A stretch of DNA of 64,000 bases from CBDEVH01 sp965243565 (GTDB lineage: Bacteria; Pseudomonadota; Gammaproteobacteria; Tethybacterales; Persebacteraceae), in contig OZ251571.1 in assembly GCA_965243565.1 (NCBI GenBank), positions 1,054,001-1,118,000 on the forward strand, given 5' to 3'. Positions 42,943 through 52,120 of the stretch are shown piece after piece. A model generated the notes under the pieces. It was not told the DNA's origin, searched no databases, and saw only the letters and a program-made list of their open reading frames with translations. The stretch's first letter is position 1. Each line of letters opens with the position of its first letter. A program made the translations under genes and the position numbers.

Positions 42943-44694
42943 ATGAACAATCTAAACATACCAGTATCTGAAAGTGGTTTTTACGAAGGGTTTTGTAAAG
43001 CGACTGTCTTATTTTCAAAATTTTTGGTAGCCATCATTGTAATTTGGGCAGTCGTTGCCCCTGAGCAAGCAGGTGCCATTTTGTCGAGCATGAAAACATG
43101 GTCTTTTCAAAATTTAAATACCTACTACATTTATGCAGTGGCATTTTATATTATCGTTTGCCTGACAATTGCCATAGTTCCAAAATATGGAAAAATAAAA
43201 CTCGGCGATCGCGATGGCGTACCCGAATTTTCTAATTTCTCATGGTTTTCTATGATGTTTGGTGCAGGTATTGGAATTGGAATGCTAGGTTATGCTGCGG
43301 CAGAACCTATTTGGCATTTAGCCAACAATCCAGACATCATAATGAGCAAAGAGGCCATACGCGCCGCCTTTTCTAGCAATAGTATTGCTCTCGCTAGTGA
43401 TGCCGATGTATTTGCCGCCTACGATGCACAAGTCGCTGTTGGTGCTCTACAACCCATTGCCGACTTAGCCTATCCCAAAACAGAATCAGCACTAGATGGT
43501 GTCTATCGCTATACTTTTCTGCATTGGGGACTTGGTGCTTGGGCGTGTTACGCTCTCGTTGGTATTGCCTTATCTTATTATGCTTATGCCAAAGGCTTAC
43601 CTTTGACAATTCGCTCTTCGTTAGCTCCTTTGTTGGGCAAACGATTAGAAGGCACTATTGGGCATATCATTGACATTTCCGCCGTTATCGCTACCATTCT
43701 TGGTATTTCACAAACCATTGGTCTAGGGCTTAGTTCTCTTGCCTCTGGTCTTCATAATATCACTGGTATTGATGCATTGATGACCGCAGGAGAAAATCCT
43801 GAACCAAGCACTTGGGCATTGCTATTTTGCTTATTTATCGTGATGATACTCTCAACGCTATCGGCATTATCTGGTGTTGGTAAAGGCATAAAATGGTTAA
43901 GTAATATAAATATGGTATTGTCATTTACATTATTGGCATTCTTCTTTCTTTTTGGCTCTACATTTTTTGTATTACAAATGTTAGGTCTCGGCATATTCAA
44001 TTACCTTGCCAACCTACCCGCCATGACTTTTGTCGTGTGGGACCCGTCAAGTGACCTTGGCGGCTGGCAAACAGGCTGGTCGGTATTTTACTGGGCGTGG
44101 TGGATTGCCTTTGCTCCTTTTGTGGGTATCTTCTTAGCACGCATTTCAAGAAACAGAACCATTCGTGAATTTGTCATTGGAGCAACAATCGCCCCTGCAT
44201 TCATGTGCTTTGTTTGGTTTGCCTTTGTTGGCGGCACCGCCATTGACTTAGAATTAAGCGGAGCAGCAGAAGGCACTATTTTTAGTGCGAGCCTAACTTA
44301 CCAACTTTACGCTGTGATTAATGTCATGCTATCAAGTGGTCTTGCTCAATTAATGTCTGTAATGATTGTTATTCTGCTGTTGACCTATTTGGTAACTTCC
44401 GCTGACTCTGCTGTATTGGTTATAAACACCATTAATGCAGGCGGTAGCGAGACCCCACCAGCAAACAACAAGCACATTATAATTTGGGGGCTTATTCTCA
44501 CTGCCGTTATTGGCGCATTAATTTTAGCCGGTGGCGGTGGATTAGGCTCCATACAATCAGCGATGATAGTAGGTGCTATACCATTCTCATTCATTATGAT
44601 TTTGATGGGTATTTGTCTAATTATGGCACTCAACAAGCATGAAGATGAACCAGCTGCAACGGACGAACCAGCTGTAGCGGAACCGCAAGCATAA
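42943..44694 (+). CDS. BCCT-family betaine/carnitine/choline transporter
   Basis: Sodium- or proton-coupled uptake of trimethylammonium osmolytes such as glycine betaine. The ATG at 42943 has AAAGGAGG 10 bp upstream and gives 583 residues with 12 membrane segments; an upstream Met at 42892 is less likely. Family marks: FSWFSMMFGAGIGIGMLGYA (the glycine-rich TM with betaine-site aromatics) and the tryptophan-rich WSVFYWAWWIAFAPFVGIFLAR (given in part). The C-terminal tail is acidic and short (KHEDEPAATDEP), unlike the long osmosensory tail of BetP. It is likely to supply betaine to the BHMT at 52121. Confidence 0.94.
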   Translation: MNNLNIPVSESGFYEGFCKATVLFSKFLVAIIVIWAVVAPEQAGAILSSMKTWSFQNLNTYYIYAVAFYIIVCLTIAIVPKYGKIKLGDRDGVPEFSNFSWFSMMFGAGIGIGMLGYAAAEPIWHLANNPDIIMSKEAIRAAFSSNSIALASDADVFAAYDAQVAVGALQPIADLAYPKTESALDGVYRYTFLHWGLGAWACYALVGIALSYYAYAKGLPLTIRSSLAPLLGKRLEGTIGHIIDISAVIATILGISQTIGLGLSSLASGLHNITGIDALMTAGENPEPSTWALLFCLFIVMILSTLSALSGVGKGIKWLSNINMVLSFTLLAFFFLFGSTFFVLQMLGLGIFNYLANLPAMTFVVWDPSSDLGGWQTGWSVFYWAWWIAFAPFVGIFLARISRNRTIREFVIGATIAPAFMCFVWFAFVGGTAIDLELSGAAEGTIFSASLTYQLYAVINVMLSSGLAQLMSVMIVILLLTYLVTSADSAVLVINTINAGGSETPPANNKHIIIWGLILTAVIGALILAGGGGLGSIQSAMIVGAIPFSFIMILMGICLIMALNKHEDEPAATDEPAVAEPQA

Positions 44695-44706
44695 CTTCTA
44701 GTATCT

Positions 44707-44741
44707 AAAAAAAAGGGGAGGCAAATGCCTCCCTTTTTTTT
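44707..44741 (+). terminator. Rho-independent terminator of the BCCT gene
   Basis: Stem GGGGAGGC / GCCTCCC with a 4-nt loop, flanked by A8 and T8, 12 bp after the stop codon. Good in both directions. Confidence 0.92.
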
Positions 44742-44929
44742 ATGTCCCATTTTTTGATACTATATGGTCATTCCCCGACAGGGTGGTACATCTAAAACAA
44801 GGGAACAAACCATTAGGAGAGATAAAAGATGACTATACAAAAATTCAAAGAGATATTCTAGATAATTATCTTTGGAGAGAAAAAATAAACGGGGGAAAAG
44901 TTAATGAGTAAAGAATCTAAAAGAAATAT
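44742..44929. other. Gene-poor stretch with short coding scraps
   Basis: It contains AGGAGAGATAAAAG-ATG followed by a 10-codon frame and GGGGGAAAAGTTA-ATG followed by a 13-codon frame ending in the repeated deaD-end sequence. Both have gene-like starts but no gene, so they look like truncated 5' ends. Confidence 0.45.
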
Positions 44930-45034
44930 ATACCCGCTACACTGACGGGTAAAAAATATTCATAGATTAAAATTTATTATTTATTGAGGCTTACTGCGTT
45001 TAGATTTACTATAAGTTTTTTTACGGCGGCTGTT
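44930..45034. repeat. 105-bp direct repeat: displaced copy of the deaD 3' end
   Basis: Matches 46881-46985 at 102 of 105 positions. It includes the last codons of deaD and the following ACCCGCTACACTGACGGGT inverted repeat. Together the two copies flank a 1.85-kb island with the aminotransferase. Confidence 0.9.
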
Positions 45035-45078
45035 GGTATCACTGACAGTGGACAACGATACAACGTTTATGCTTGGCA

Positions 45079-45234
45079 ATGAATCAATTTAGTCAATCTA
45101 ACCAATCCAATCAGTCTAATCAATTGCTTGTTTCGGTTGATGTTGACGGTATATGTTTAGCGGCAAATGTTGTTAATGGTGCTGTTTGTGACCCAACGGC
45201 AGAGCGTATGCGTGCGGCTATTAATAGAGTTTAA
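45079..45234 (+). CDS. Small ORF or gene remnant upstream of the aminotransferase
   Basis: 51 codons from ATG at 45079: a repetitive Asn/Ser/Gln start (QSNQSNQSNQ) then DVDGICLAANVVNGAV and CDPTAERMRAAINRV. I do not recognise the family. The tail looks like part of a folded enzyme, so this may be a broken gene that entered with the island. It ends 35 bp before the aminotransferase start. Confidence 0.3.
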   Translation: MNQFSQSNQSNQSNQLLVSVDVDGICLAANVVNGAVCDPTAERMRAAINRV

Positions 45235-45269
45235 AATAATTTAAAAAAATTAGAAATGAGGTTGTATAG

Positions 45270-46583
45270 ATGAGTTCACATGTTTTCCCACGTATAGGTT
45301 GCGAATCATTGCCCCACGTCGTGGGCGGTGATGGTATTTACCTTATCGATGCCGACGGCAAACGCTACCTTGATGGTAGCAGTGGTGCGGCGGTATCTTG
45401 TCTTGGTCATTCTAACGCTGCTGTTGCTGATGCTATTGCCAGTCAAGTACAGCAGATTGCTTACGCACACACGAGTTTTTTCACGTCAGCAGCAGCAGAG
45501 GAGTTGGCAGCACTACTGACAGATGCCGCCCCAAAAAGCTTGAATCGTGCTTATTTTGTTAGTGGCGGTTCCGAAGCCGTCGAGGCGGCGATTAAACTTG
45601 CCCGTCAATACCATGTTGCCAACGGTGAGCCCACGCGCACACACATTATTGGTCGGAAACAAAGCTATCATGGCAATACGTTGGGTGCGCTTGCAGTCGG
45701 TGGTAATTTATTGCGGCGGTCGATGTTTGAACCGTTGTTGTTTGCAAACTCCCATCATATTGCTGCGTGTCACTATTGGCGTTGGGGTGGTGAGGAAACA
45801 CCAGAGGAATACGGCAAGCGTGTTGCGTATGAGCTTGAAGAAAAAATATTGCAATTAGGGGCAAAAAATGTAGCTGCCTTTATTGCCGAAACCGTCGTTG
45901 GGGCGACGATGGGTGCTGTTGTAGCTGCACCGGGGTATTTTCAGCATGTGCGCGATATTTGTAATCGTTACGGTGTGTTGTTGATTCTCGATGAAGTCAT
46001 GTGCGGTATAGGGCGTACTGGAGTGATGTTTGCTTGCGAAAGTGAGGGCATTGCCCCCGATATTATCTGTGTTGCCAAAGGGTTGGGAGCGGGTATGCAG
46101 CCGTTGGGTGCGATGTTGTGTAGTGAGCAACTCTACCGCACGGTTACAGCTGCGGGCGGATTTCAGCATAGTCATACTTATACTGGTCATATCACGGCTT
46201 GTGCGGCGGGTGTGGCGGTACTAAAAGAATTACAAAAACAGCATTTGGTTGATAACGCCCGCATACGTGGTACGCAGCTTGCCTCTGCCCTCCGCCACCG
46301 TTTTGGAGACCACGCACATGTTGGCGATATTCGTGGGCGGGGTTTGTTTTTGGGGATGGAGTTTATCGACCATGATAAAACACCATTTGACCCGAGCTTA
46401 CGCATATATGCAAAAATCAAGCAAGCGGCATTTGAAAAAGGTCTGCTTGTTTATGCGATGGGGGGCACAATCGACGGGCATCAGGGGGATCATTTGTTAA
46501 TTGCCCCACCGTATATCATCACAGAAGAACAAATAACCGAGCTTGTTGATCGTCTTGCGGCAGCGTTGGATGAAGTTTTTTAG
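45270..46583 (+). CDS. Class III (omega) aminotransferase
   Basis: PLP-dependent aminotransferase of fold type I, 437 residues. Marks: LDGSSGAAVSCLGHSNAAV near residue 35, FVSGGSEAVEAAIKLARQYH, GRKQSYHGNTLGALAVGG, the aspartate of LLILDEVMCGIGRTG and the PLP lysine in ICVAKGLGAGMQPLGAML. The substrate cannot be read off; the class includes omega-amino acid, taurine and putrescine enzymes. Codon choice looks GC-richer (many GCG, GTG, CGG codons) than the neighbours, and it lies between two 105-bp direct repeats, so it was probably acquired. A strong ribosome site, GAAATGAGG, precedes the ATG. Confidence 0.88.
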   Translation: MSSHVFPRIGCESLPHVVGGDGIYLIDADGKRYLDGSSGAAVSCLGHSNAAVADAIASQVQQIAYAHTSFFTSAAAEELAALLTDAAPKSLNRAYFVSGGSEAVEAAIKLARQYHVANGEPTRTHIIGRKQSYHGNTLGALAVGGNLLRRSMFEPLLFANSHHIAACHYWRWGGEETPEEYGKRVAYELEEKILQLGAKNVAAFIAETVVGATMGAVVAAPGYFQHVRDICNRYGVLLILDEVMCGIGRTGVMFACESEGIAPDIICVAKGLGAGMQPLGAMLCSEQLYRTVTAAGGFQHSHTYTGHITACAAGVAVLKELQKQHLVDNARIRGTQLASALRHRFGDHAHVGDIRGRGLFLGMEFIDHDKTPFDPSLRIYAKIKQAAFEKGLLVYAMGGTIDGHQGDHLLIAPPYIITEEQITELVDRLAAALDEVF

Positions 46584-46661
46584 GTGTTTTATTCGCTTAT
46601 AACGGAGCTATTAACGGGTTATAAATAGTTAATGACTGAACCCAAGTATTAAGGAGAGTGG

Positions 46662-46880
46662 TTAATACTGGTTTTTAATATTTAAAGCTGCTACCACCTC
46701 CGTAACACGCTCAGCGTTGTCAGCGGCGATATCACCATTTGGATACCAAAGGTTGTTTTCAAAACCAACGCGACAATCGCCACCGACAGCAGTGGCTGCT
46801 AATAAGCAGGCTGTTTCTTCACATCCGAATGCACAAACCATGAATTGAGCAGAGTGTTCGGGTAGAGTAGTTGGTTTGGT
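46662..46880 (-). pseudogene. BKACE (DUF849 beta-keto acid cleavage enzyme) C-terminal fragment
   Basis: 73 codons open from the repeat junction at 46880 to TAA at 46662. The product contains PEHSAQFMVCAFG, AATAVGGDCRVGFENNLWYP and GDIAADNAERVTEVVAAL, the C-terminal pattern of BKACE proteins, where the G-x-x-RVGxEDN region binds substrate and zinc. The rest of the gene is missing. Some BKACE enzymes work in carnitine breakdown, which would fit the BCCT transporter nearby, but this piece cannot be active. Confidence 0.7.
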
Positions 46881-46985
46881 ATACCCGCTACACTGACGGG
46901 TAAAAAATCTTCATAGATTAAAGTCTATTATTTATTGAGGCTTACTGCGTTTAGATTTACTATAAGTTTTTTTACGGCGGCTGTT
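46881..46985. repeat. 105-bp direct repeat: native copy at the deaD 3' end
   Basis: It overlaps the last 54 bp of deaD (46932-46985) and 51 bp beyond. See the partner copy at 44930-45034. Confidence 0.9.
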
Positions 46986-48422
46986 ATTATTGTTGTCATC
47001 GTGATTATTATCACGCCGACTTTTTTCACCTCTACTTTTATCTTGGCTATCGTTTTTCTTGTTACCATCTTGCGTCTCTTCGCTCTTATGTTTTTTTTCA
47101 TGGATTGCGAATATAGGTTTTTTTTGATGCAAAGCCGTTACTAGTGCCACTGCTATATGCTGCCAATCTGCCTCGGTTTCTCGTTGTAAATCGCTGATAA
47201 GCATTGCAATTTTTTGATCGATGGGTTGCTGCATTAAAGTCTGAATTTCCTGCTTAAAGCGGTCAATCTGCTGTTCTTTTACCTGTTGATTAGAAGGTAA
47301 GTTGATAGGTTCAATTATTTGCTTGGTATGGTTTTCAATGGCGCGTAATAAACGGCGTTCGCGCGGTGCTACAAACAAAATAGCCCGACCTGCTCTGCCA
47401 GCCCGACCTGTTCTGCCAATGCGGTGAATATAGACATCGCTGTCGTAAGGCATATCAAAATTAAAAATGTGACTAACGCGAGCGACATCAATACCACGCG
47501 CTACAACATCGGTAGCCACTAAAATATCAATCTTGCCGTTACGCAATTTCTCTACGGTTTTTTCGCGCAATGATTGATTCATATCGCCATTAATTGCGGC
47601 AGCGTTAAGACCTCTGGCTATCAGCTTATCGGCAACTTCTACGGTACTATTTTTGGTGCGAACAAAAACAACGATGCCATCGGACACCTCACTATCAACA
47701 ATACGACATAAAGCTTCAATTTTACTAGTACCTTGAACCAACCAAAACGATTGTTTAATTGTAGATACCGTTTTGGTTTCAGATTTAATGGCAATATGTT
47801 GCGGTGATTGCATGTAGTTTTCTGCAATTTTACGTATTGGTGCGGGCATAGTAGCTGAAAACAACGCAGTTTGTCGGTCTTCTGGAGTGTGCTCTAGTAT
47901 CCATTCCACATCGTCAATAAAGCCCATGCGCAGCATCTCATCAGCTTCATCTAAAACAATAGTATTTAACAAATGTAACTTTAATGTATTACGGCGCAAG
48001 TGGTCCAGAACCCGTCCGGGAGTACCTACCACAATATGCACGCCTTTTTTAAGCTGACGTAACTGAGTATCCATACCTTGTCCACCATATACAGGCAGTA
48101 TCTTTACATCGCGCATAAATGTAGCATACGATTGTAGCGCGGTAGCTACTTGAATGGCTAATTCACGGGTAGGGGCTAGTATTAATGCTTGCGGAGATCT
48201 ATCTTTAACAGACAGTTGCTCTAAAAGTGGCAAGGCAAATGCTGCCGTTTTTCCGGTACCTGTTTGGGCGGTGGCAACTATATCTTTGCCCTGTAACATT
48301 TCAGGAATACAGGCAGTTTGAATAGGCGTGGGCTCTTCGTAGCCAACCTCTGTTAAGGCTTGCTCCAATGGCTTGGATAGATTGAACTGATTGAACCCAG
48401 TGGGTTTATTAGGTAAGGACAT
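46932..48422 (-). CDS. deaD: DEAD-box ATP-dependent RNA helicase DeaD/CsdA
   Basis: RNA helicase for ribosome assembly and mRNA remodelling, important in the cold. The 496-residue product has the full motif set: FNLSKPLEQALTEVGYEEPT with Q motif PTPIQ, motif I AQTGTGKTAAF, Ia PTRELAIQV, DEAD in VLDEADEMLRMGF, SAT, and IV-VI ending HRIGRTGRAGRAG. The DeaD-specific stretch VAPRERRLLRAIENHTKQ and the basic disordered tail (NNHDDNNNNSRRKK) favour DeaD/CsdA over RhlE or SrmB. Its 3' end is the source of the 105-bp duplication. Confidence 0.94.
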   Translation of the reverse strand: MSLPNKPTGFNQFNLSKPLEQALTEVGYEEPTPIQTACIPEMLQGKDIVATAQTGTGKTAAFALPLLEQLSVKDRSPQALILAPTRELAIQVATALQSYATFMRDVKILPVYGGQGMDTQLRQLKKGVHIVVGTPGRVLDHLRRNTLKLHLLNTIVLDEADEMLRMGFIDDVEWILEHTPEDRQTALFSATMPAPIRKIAENYMQSPQHIAIKSETKTVSTIKQSFWLVQGTSKIEALCRIVDSEVSDGIVVFVRTKNSTVEVADKLIARGLNAAAINGDMNQSLREKTVEKLRNGKIDILVATDVVARGIDVARVSHIFNFDMPYDSDVYIHRIGRTGRAGRAGRAILFVAPRERRLLRAIENHTKQIIEPINLPSNQQVKEQQIDRFKQEIQTLMQQPIDQKIAMLISDLQRETEADWQHIAVALVTALHQKKPIFAIHEKKHKSEETQDGNKKNDSQDKSRGEKSRRDNNHDDNNNNSRRKKTYSKSKRSKPQ

Positions 48423-48614
48423 GGAATATCTTTAAGATAGTGAGTTAATAATGGTTGATTGGGCGTTAAAATAATACAGAAAGTAATAGAAATTATTATG
48501 GTTGAATAATAACAAAATAAGCAAACTATTTATTAGTCTGTATTTTAGTATCTCCTCTTTCTTACCCCAACCCAGTATTATAACGCACCAAACTCTAGCA
48601 AATGTATCTGATAA

Positions 48615-49880
48615 TCAATTTTCTTGGGTAATATCCTTTAATATATTTTTTGTGCTTTCTTCTGGTTTAGCAACATCAAAAGGATAGCAAGATATTTTTA
48701 ATTTGGCGTCGTCTTCGCAGACGTCATTAAAAGTAAAATGAATTGATTTTTCAAAATTTTCATTTTTAGGATAAATTAAAGCCACTCGTTCACAATTATA
48801 CAGTTTGCCATAACTGTATAACTGATACATATCGCCTTGACTTATTCCGTATTTATCGTCGTTTTTATCTGTTCGTTTCCATTTAGTATCTAAAATATAA
48901 ATGGGGGTTTTTGATTTATCGCATAAAGTAATATCGGGCTTCATTGTGAATATTTCTTCATTATTATCTTGTTGCGTTACCATTTTTTTTTCTGGTGATT
49001 GAGAGTGAACAGTAAGATTTTTTGCACATTGGCGAAAGTGGTGAGTGACAAAATCTTCAAATACTTCTTGCATTGGAAATACCAGTGCTTTATTATGATG
49101 TTTACCTTGGTAGGTAACCAAGCCATAGCCAAATAAAAATAACTCTACCCACTGCATTGTTTTTTCATAATGTCTCATTGTGCGGTCTGCACGGTGGCGA
49201 GTATATTCTTGCCAGTCATGATGTACGTTTAATGAATGTGATATGCCGTCAAAATGATTAATTAATTGTCGCCGTAAGCGTTGGTCTTTTTTATCTTTGC
49301 AGGAGATTTTTTGTAGCGCTTTAACAATTAAACGATTTGCCGCATGGTTGGGTGAATGTTGATCATATTGCACATAAAATTGGGCTTTATTAGTGGCGTT
49401 TATAACGGCATGTTGTGGAAATAATAACCGCCCTTTTAGATAAGGCAGATTGTCTTCACGTGTTTGATATTGGCTGACAATTCCACGCTTAACCAATTCT
49501 AATGTTTGTTTTAAAAATAAATGAATAAACACTTCCCACATAGGAAATTTTTTATATTTTTCTATATCGGCTTCATTTAATATATAAAATTTATTAGCAC
49601 GCCAATGCTTCAGCATTTGAAAAAATATTTTTTTCTCTTCTTCTATATCTCCTTCTATTAGTGGTAGTTTGGGTAGTATTTCTATAATTGGGTCGTTCAC
49701 ATTATCACCCAGTGCCAAAATGCCAACATAGTTTTGTGCTTTTATTCCCCCCTGATGTATTCGTAATGGTTGTAGTTTACTATCGTCTTGTGTTTTGTTT
49801 ATCCACTCTATACCCCGCTTTAAAGAATCGCCTTTTAACTCAAGAGATTCATATTCTCTAACTGTTATTGTCTGTCTCAT
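48615..49880 (-). CDS. mcrC: McrC-family restriction component
   Basis: Nuclease subunit of a McrBC type IV system that cuts modified DNA with the McrB GTPase. From Met at 49880 the product has 421 residues. It begins MRQTITVREYESLELKGDSL and carries the PD-(D/E)xK nuclease near the C-terminus: TMKPDITLCDKSKTP then IYILDTKWKR (Asp and Asp-x-Lys). An N-terminal extension reading from 49967 would overlap mcrB and is not preferred. The start lies 16 bp after the mcrB stop, so the pair is one operon. Confidence 0.9.
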   Translation of the reverse strand: MRQTITVREYESLELKGDSLKRGIEWINKTQDDSKLQPLRIHQGGIKAQNYVGILALGDNVNDPIIEILPKLPLIEGDIEEEKKIFFQMLKHWRANKFYILNEADIEKYKKFPMWEVFIHLFLKQTLELVKRGIVSQYQTREDNLPYLKGRLLFPQHAVINATNKAQFYVQYDQHSPNHAANRLIVKALQKISCKDKKDQRLRRQLINHFDGISHSLNVHHDWQEYTRHRADRTMRHYEKTMQWVELFLFGYGLVTYQGKHHNKALVFPMQEVFEDFVTHHFRQCAKNLTVHSQSPEKKMVTQQDNNEEIFTMKPDITLCDKSKTPIYILDTKWKRTDKNDDKYGISQGDMYQLYSYGKLYNCERVALIYPKNENFEKSIHFTFNDVCEDDAKLKISCYPFDVAKPEESTKNILKDITQEN

Positions 49881-49896
49881 TAGAAGCGTTGTTTTT

Positions 49897-51696
49897 CTAT
49901 ACTTCGTATATTTTTGTATAACTCTCTGGGTCGGTCCATTTGCTATCGTCAAATGGACAAATTTCAAAAGTACCTTTTTCTATAAAACCGTTATCATTTA
50001 ATACCTTTTGTATATTTTCTCTATCATCAAAAAAGTATTCTTGTAATAAGGGCATGATTTTTTGTTGAAAAGTATTTTTTAAATCCTCCATACTGGCAAT
50101 CCCCATAAAATAAGTATGTCCAATTTGGTGTTCACGGTCATAAAATTTAGTAATTTCTTTATTTATAGCCGTTAATAATTCTGGTAATGAAACTTCTTTG
50201 TATTTTTCGTTCTCTAATTTTTTGGCATCAGGCATCATCTCAATAAAAGTAAAACGTCGGCGTAATGCAGTGTCCAGCAGAGCAATAGAGCGGTCGGCGG
50301 TGTTCATTGTGCCGATGATATAAAGATTATCGGGTATGCCAAAATCTTCGTCAGAATACGGTAATGTTAATCTTAGACTCTCTTCTTTCCCTAATCGTTT
50401 AGATTCTTCAATGAGTGTAATTAATTCACCGAAAATTTTAGAAATATTACCCCGATTAATCTCGTCTATGATTAATACATAATTTTTATCTTTATTTTTA
50501 CCTGCTTGAGTGGCAATTCTCTTAAATATACCATCTTTCATTTTATAAGAGATATTTTCATTATCTAAAACAGGCTTAATTCCTTCAATAAAATCTTCAT
50601 AAGCATAATTTTGATGAAAAGTAATCATCTCAATTTGCCCTGCTTTTTTTAATTCGTTAAAACGCTGCCGTAATACAGAGCGTTCGCCATGATTTTTTTT
50701 GCCGTCAATAATATTTAGGGCTTCTTCAATAGTAATATAAGTTTTCCCTGTTCCGGGAGGACCGTAAAAAATTTGATTTAAAGGGATACTGCTAGACTTA
50801 TTATTATTGACTTGAGATGAATCGTTATTATCACTTTCTCTCACTTCATCGGCATTATTATCATGAGAGGGTTTTTTAGATGTATCCCATTCGCTTTTTC
50901 TCTCTCCGTATTGTTTTTTAAAAGTAAATCTTTCTATGCCTTTCTTTTCATCTTCGGTTTCTATTGCTTTACGAATAATGTGTATTTTTTCGTCTAATGT
51001 ATCATTTTCAGATATTGATTTTTTAATATATTCTTGTTTAGTGTAATGATCAACTATCTTTTGTTTATTTCTTTTACTTATTATTGGTTCATATTTATCA
51101 GGATAAATATAATAGCGAATAGCAGAGGTTATTCCATATAAATGCTTTTTTTCTTCATTATCACTACAATACTTCTCTATAAACTCTTTTAGATTGCTTT
51201 TATTAGTTTTATCAGAAAAATTTTCTTTTAGTAAGCATTCAAATAATCCTACAATAAAACATATACTGTGATACTTGCCTGCTCCTTTGTATCCTTGCCC
51301 TGCCATAGATACACCTATTAATGCTAAAAATGAATTAATTGGTCCAGTTTCTTCTTCCCATCTTTGTAGCTGTTCTGTTTTTTTCTCTACACCAACCCCA
51401 CCCGGTGATATTATTAAAAGATGGATAAATTCAGCGTGGAGAAATAGTAATTTTTCATTAACTGTGGAATCATTAAATTGCCAAGATAATTTTTCTTCAA
51501 AACTATAGCTACTATCTGTATTTGGCGCATCAATAAATCTTTTTTTTATGCCCTCTATGTTTTCATTCGTAAAAACATTATCGCTTTTAGCAGTTGTAAC
51601 AAAATTCTGTTTTCCTAATAGGAATGTATCTTCAAAATTATTCCAGCATTTAATAAGTGCGTCATGTCTTTCTTTTAATGGTGCAATTTTTTCCAT
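49897..51696 (-). CDS. mcrB: McrB-type AAA GTPase of the McrBC restriction system
   Basis: Motor subunit, 599 residues. The C-terminal AAA domain has Walker A FYGPPGTGKTYITIEEAL, the EMITFHQNYAYEDFIEGIKP element typical of McrB, Walker B LIIDEINRGNISKIFGE and the signature GTMNTADRSIALLDTALRRR that contributes to GTP specificity. The N-terminal 300 residues are not the E. coli DUF3578 domain by eye, and should be the part that reads the DNA modification. Together with mcrC it should restrict methylated or otherwise modified foreign DNA. Confidence 0.9.
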   Translation of the reverse strand: MEKIAPLKERHDALIKCWNNFEDTFLLGKQNFVTTAKSDNVFTNENIEGIKKRFIDAPNTDSSYSFEEKLSWQFNDSTVNEKLLFLHAEFIHLLIISPGGVGVEKKTEQLQRWEEETGPINSFLALIGVSMAGQGYKGAGKYHSICFIVGLFECLLKENFSDKTNKSNLKEFIEKYCSDNEEKKHLYGITSAIRYYIYPDKYEPIISKRNKQKIVDHYTKQEYIKKSISENDTLDEKIHIIRKAIETEDEKKGIERFTFKKQYGERKSEWDTSKKPSHDNNADEVRESDNNDSSQVNNNKSSSIPLNQIFYGPPGTGKTYITIEEALNIIDGKKNHGERSVLRQRFNELKKAGQIEMITFHQNYAYEDFIEGIKPVLDNENISYKMKDGIFKRIATQAGKNKDKNYVLIIDEINRGNISKIFGELITLIEESKRLGKEESLRLTLPYSDEDFGIPDNLYIIGTMNTADRSIALLDTALRRRFTFIEMMPDAKKLENEKYKEVSLPELLTAINKEITKFYDREHQIGHTYFMGIASMEDLKNTFQQKIMPLLQEYFFDDRENIQKVLNDNGFIEKGTFEICPFDDSKWTDPESYTKIYEV

Positions 51697-51894
51697 AGTA
51701 TCTTCCTTTTTTATTTAACTGCAACTTCAATAAAAACAAATTCGTATTCGTTATTATTAACGATATGGTAAGTTCTCATTATAAGTGCTTTAGCAGTCAT
51801 TCCCGTAAAGACCTCAAACGGGGTGTTCCACCCCAGATATTTTATAATATTATTCATTAACGGTATTTTATAAAGTATGCAGTACTAGGACTAG

Positions 51895-52111
51895 GTACAG
51901 GTTTGTGATGAAACCACGGCAGAAAAACAATCCCCTTGAAGGGACCTTACCGTTAAACAAACACCATTGACCGCAATACTATCGCCTATAACAGTGCCCG
52001 TTAACCAGTTTTGCGGACACCCAAAATACAGGTTTGGGCTGATCCTTCTACCTCTAACTCTACCCTTAGCTGCTGAATATTACCGACAGCAGTAAAGATG
52101 CCAGCAAACAC
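51895..52111 (-). pseudogene. ribE: Riboflavin synthase alpha chain (ribE) N-terminal fragment
   Basis: Reading minus from GTG at 52111: FAGIFTAVGNIQQLRVE, a frameshift, then GDSIAVNGVCLTVRSLQGD and CFSAVVSSQT. These match the first barrel of riboflavin synthase (MFTGII..., GDSIAVNGVCLTV). At least one frameshift/stop is present and the second half is gone. It lies just past the BHMT gene. Confidence 0.75.
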
Positions 52112-52120
52112 AAGCGTAAA

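Noticed and set aside
45079..45234. Idea that the 51-codon ORF is a leader peptide for the aminotransferase
   Set aside because: No attenuator-like stem-loops or codon runs linked to an amino acid; its end looks like part of a larger protein.
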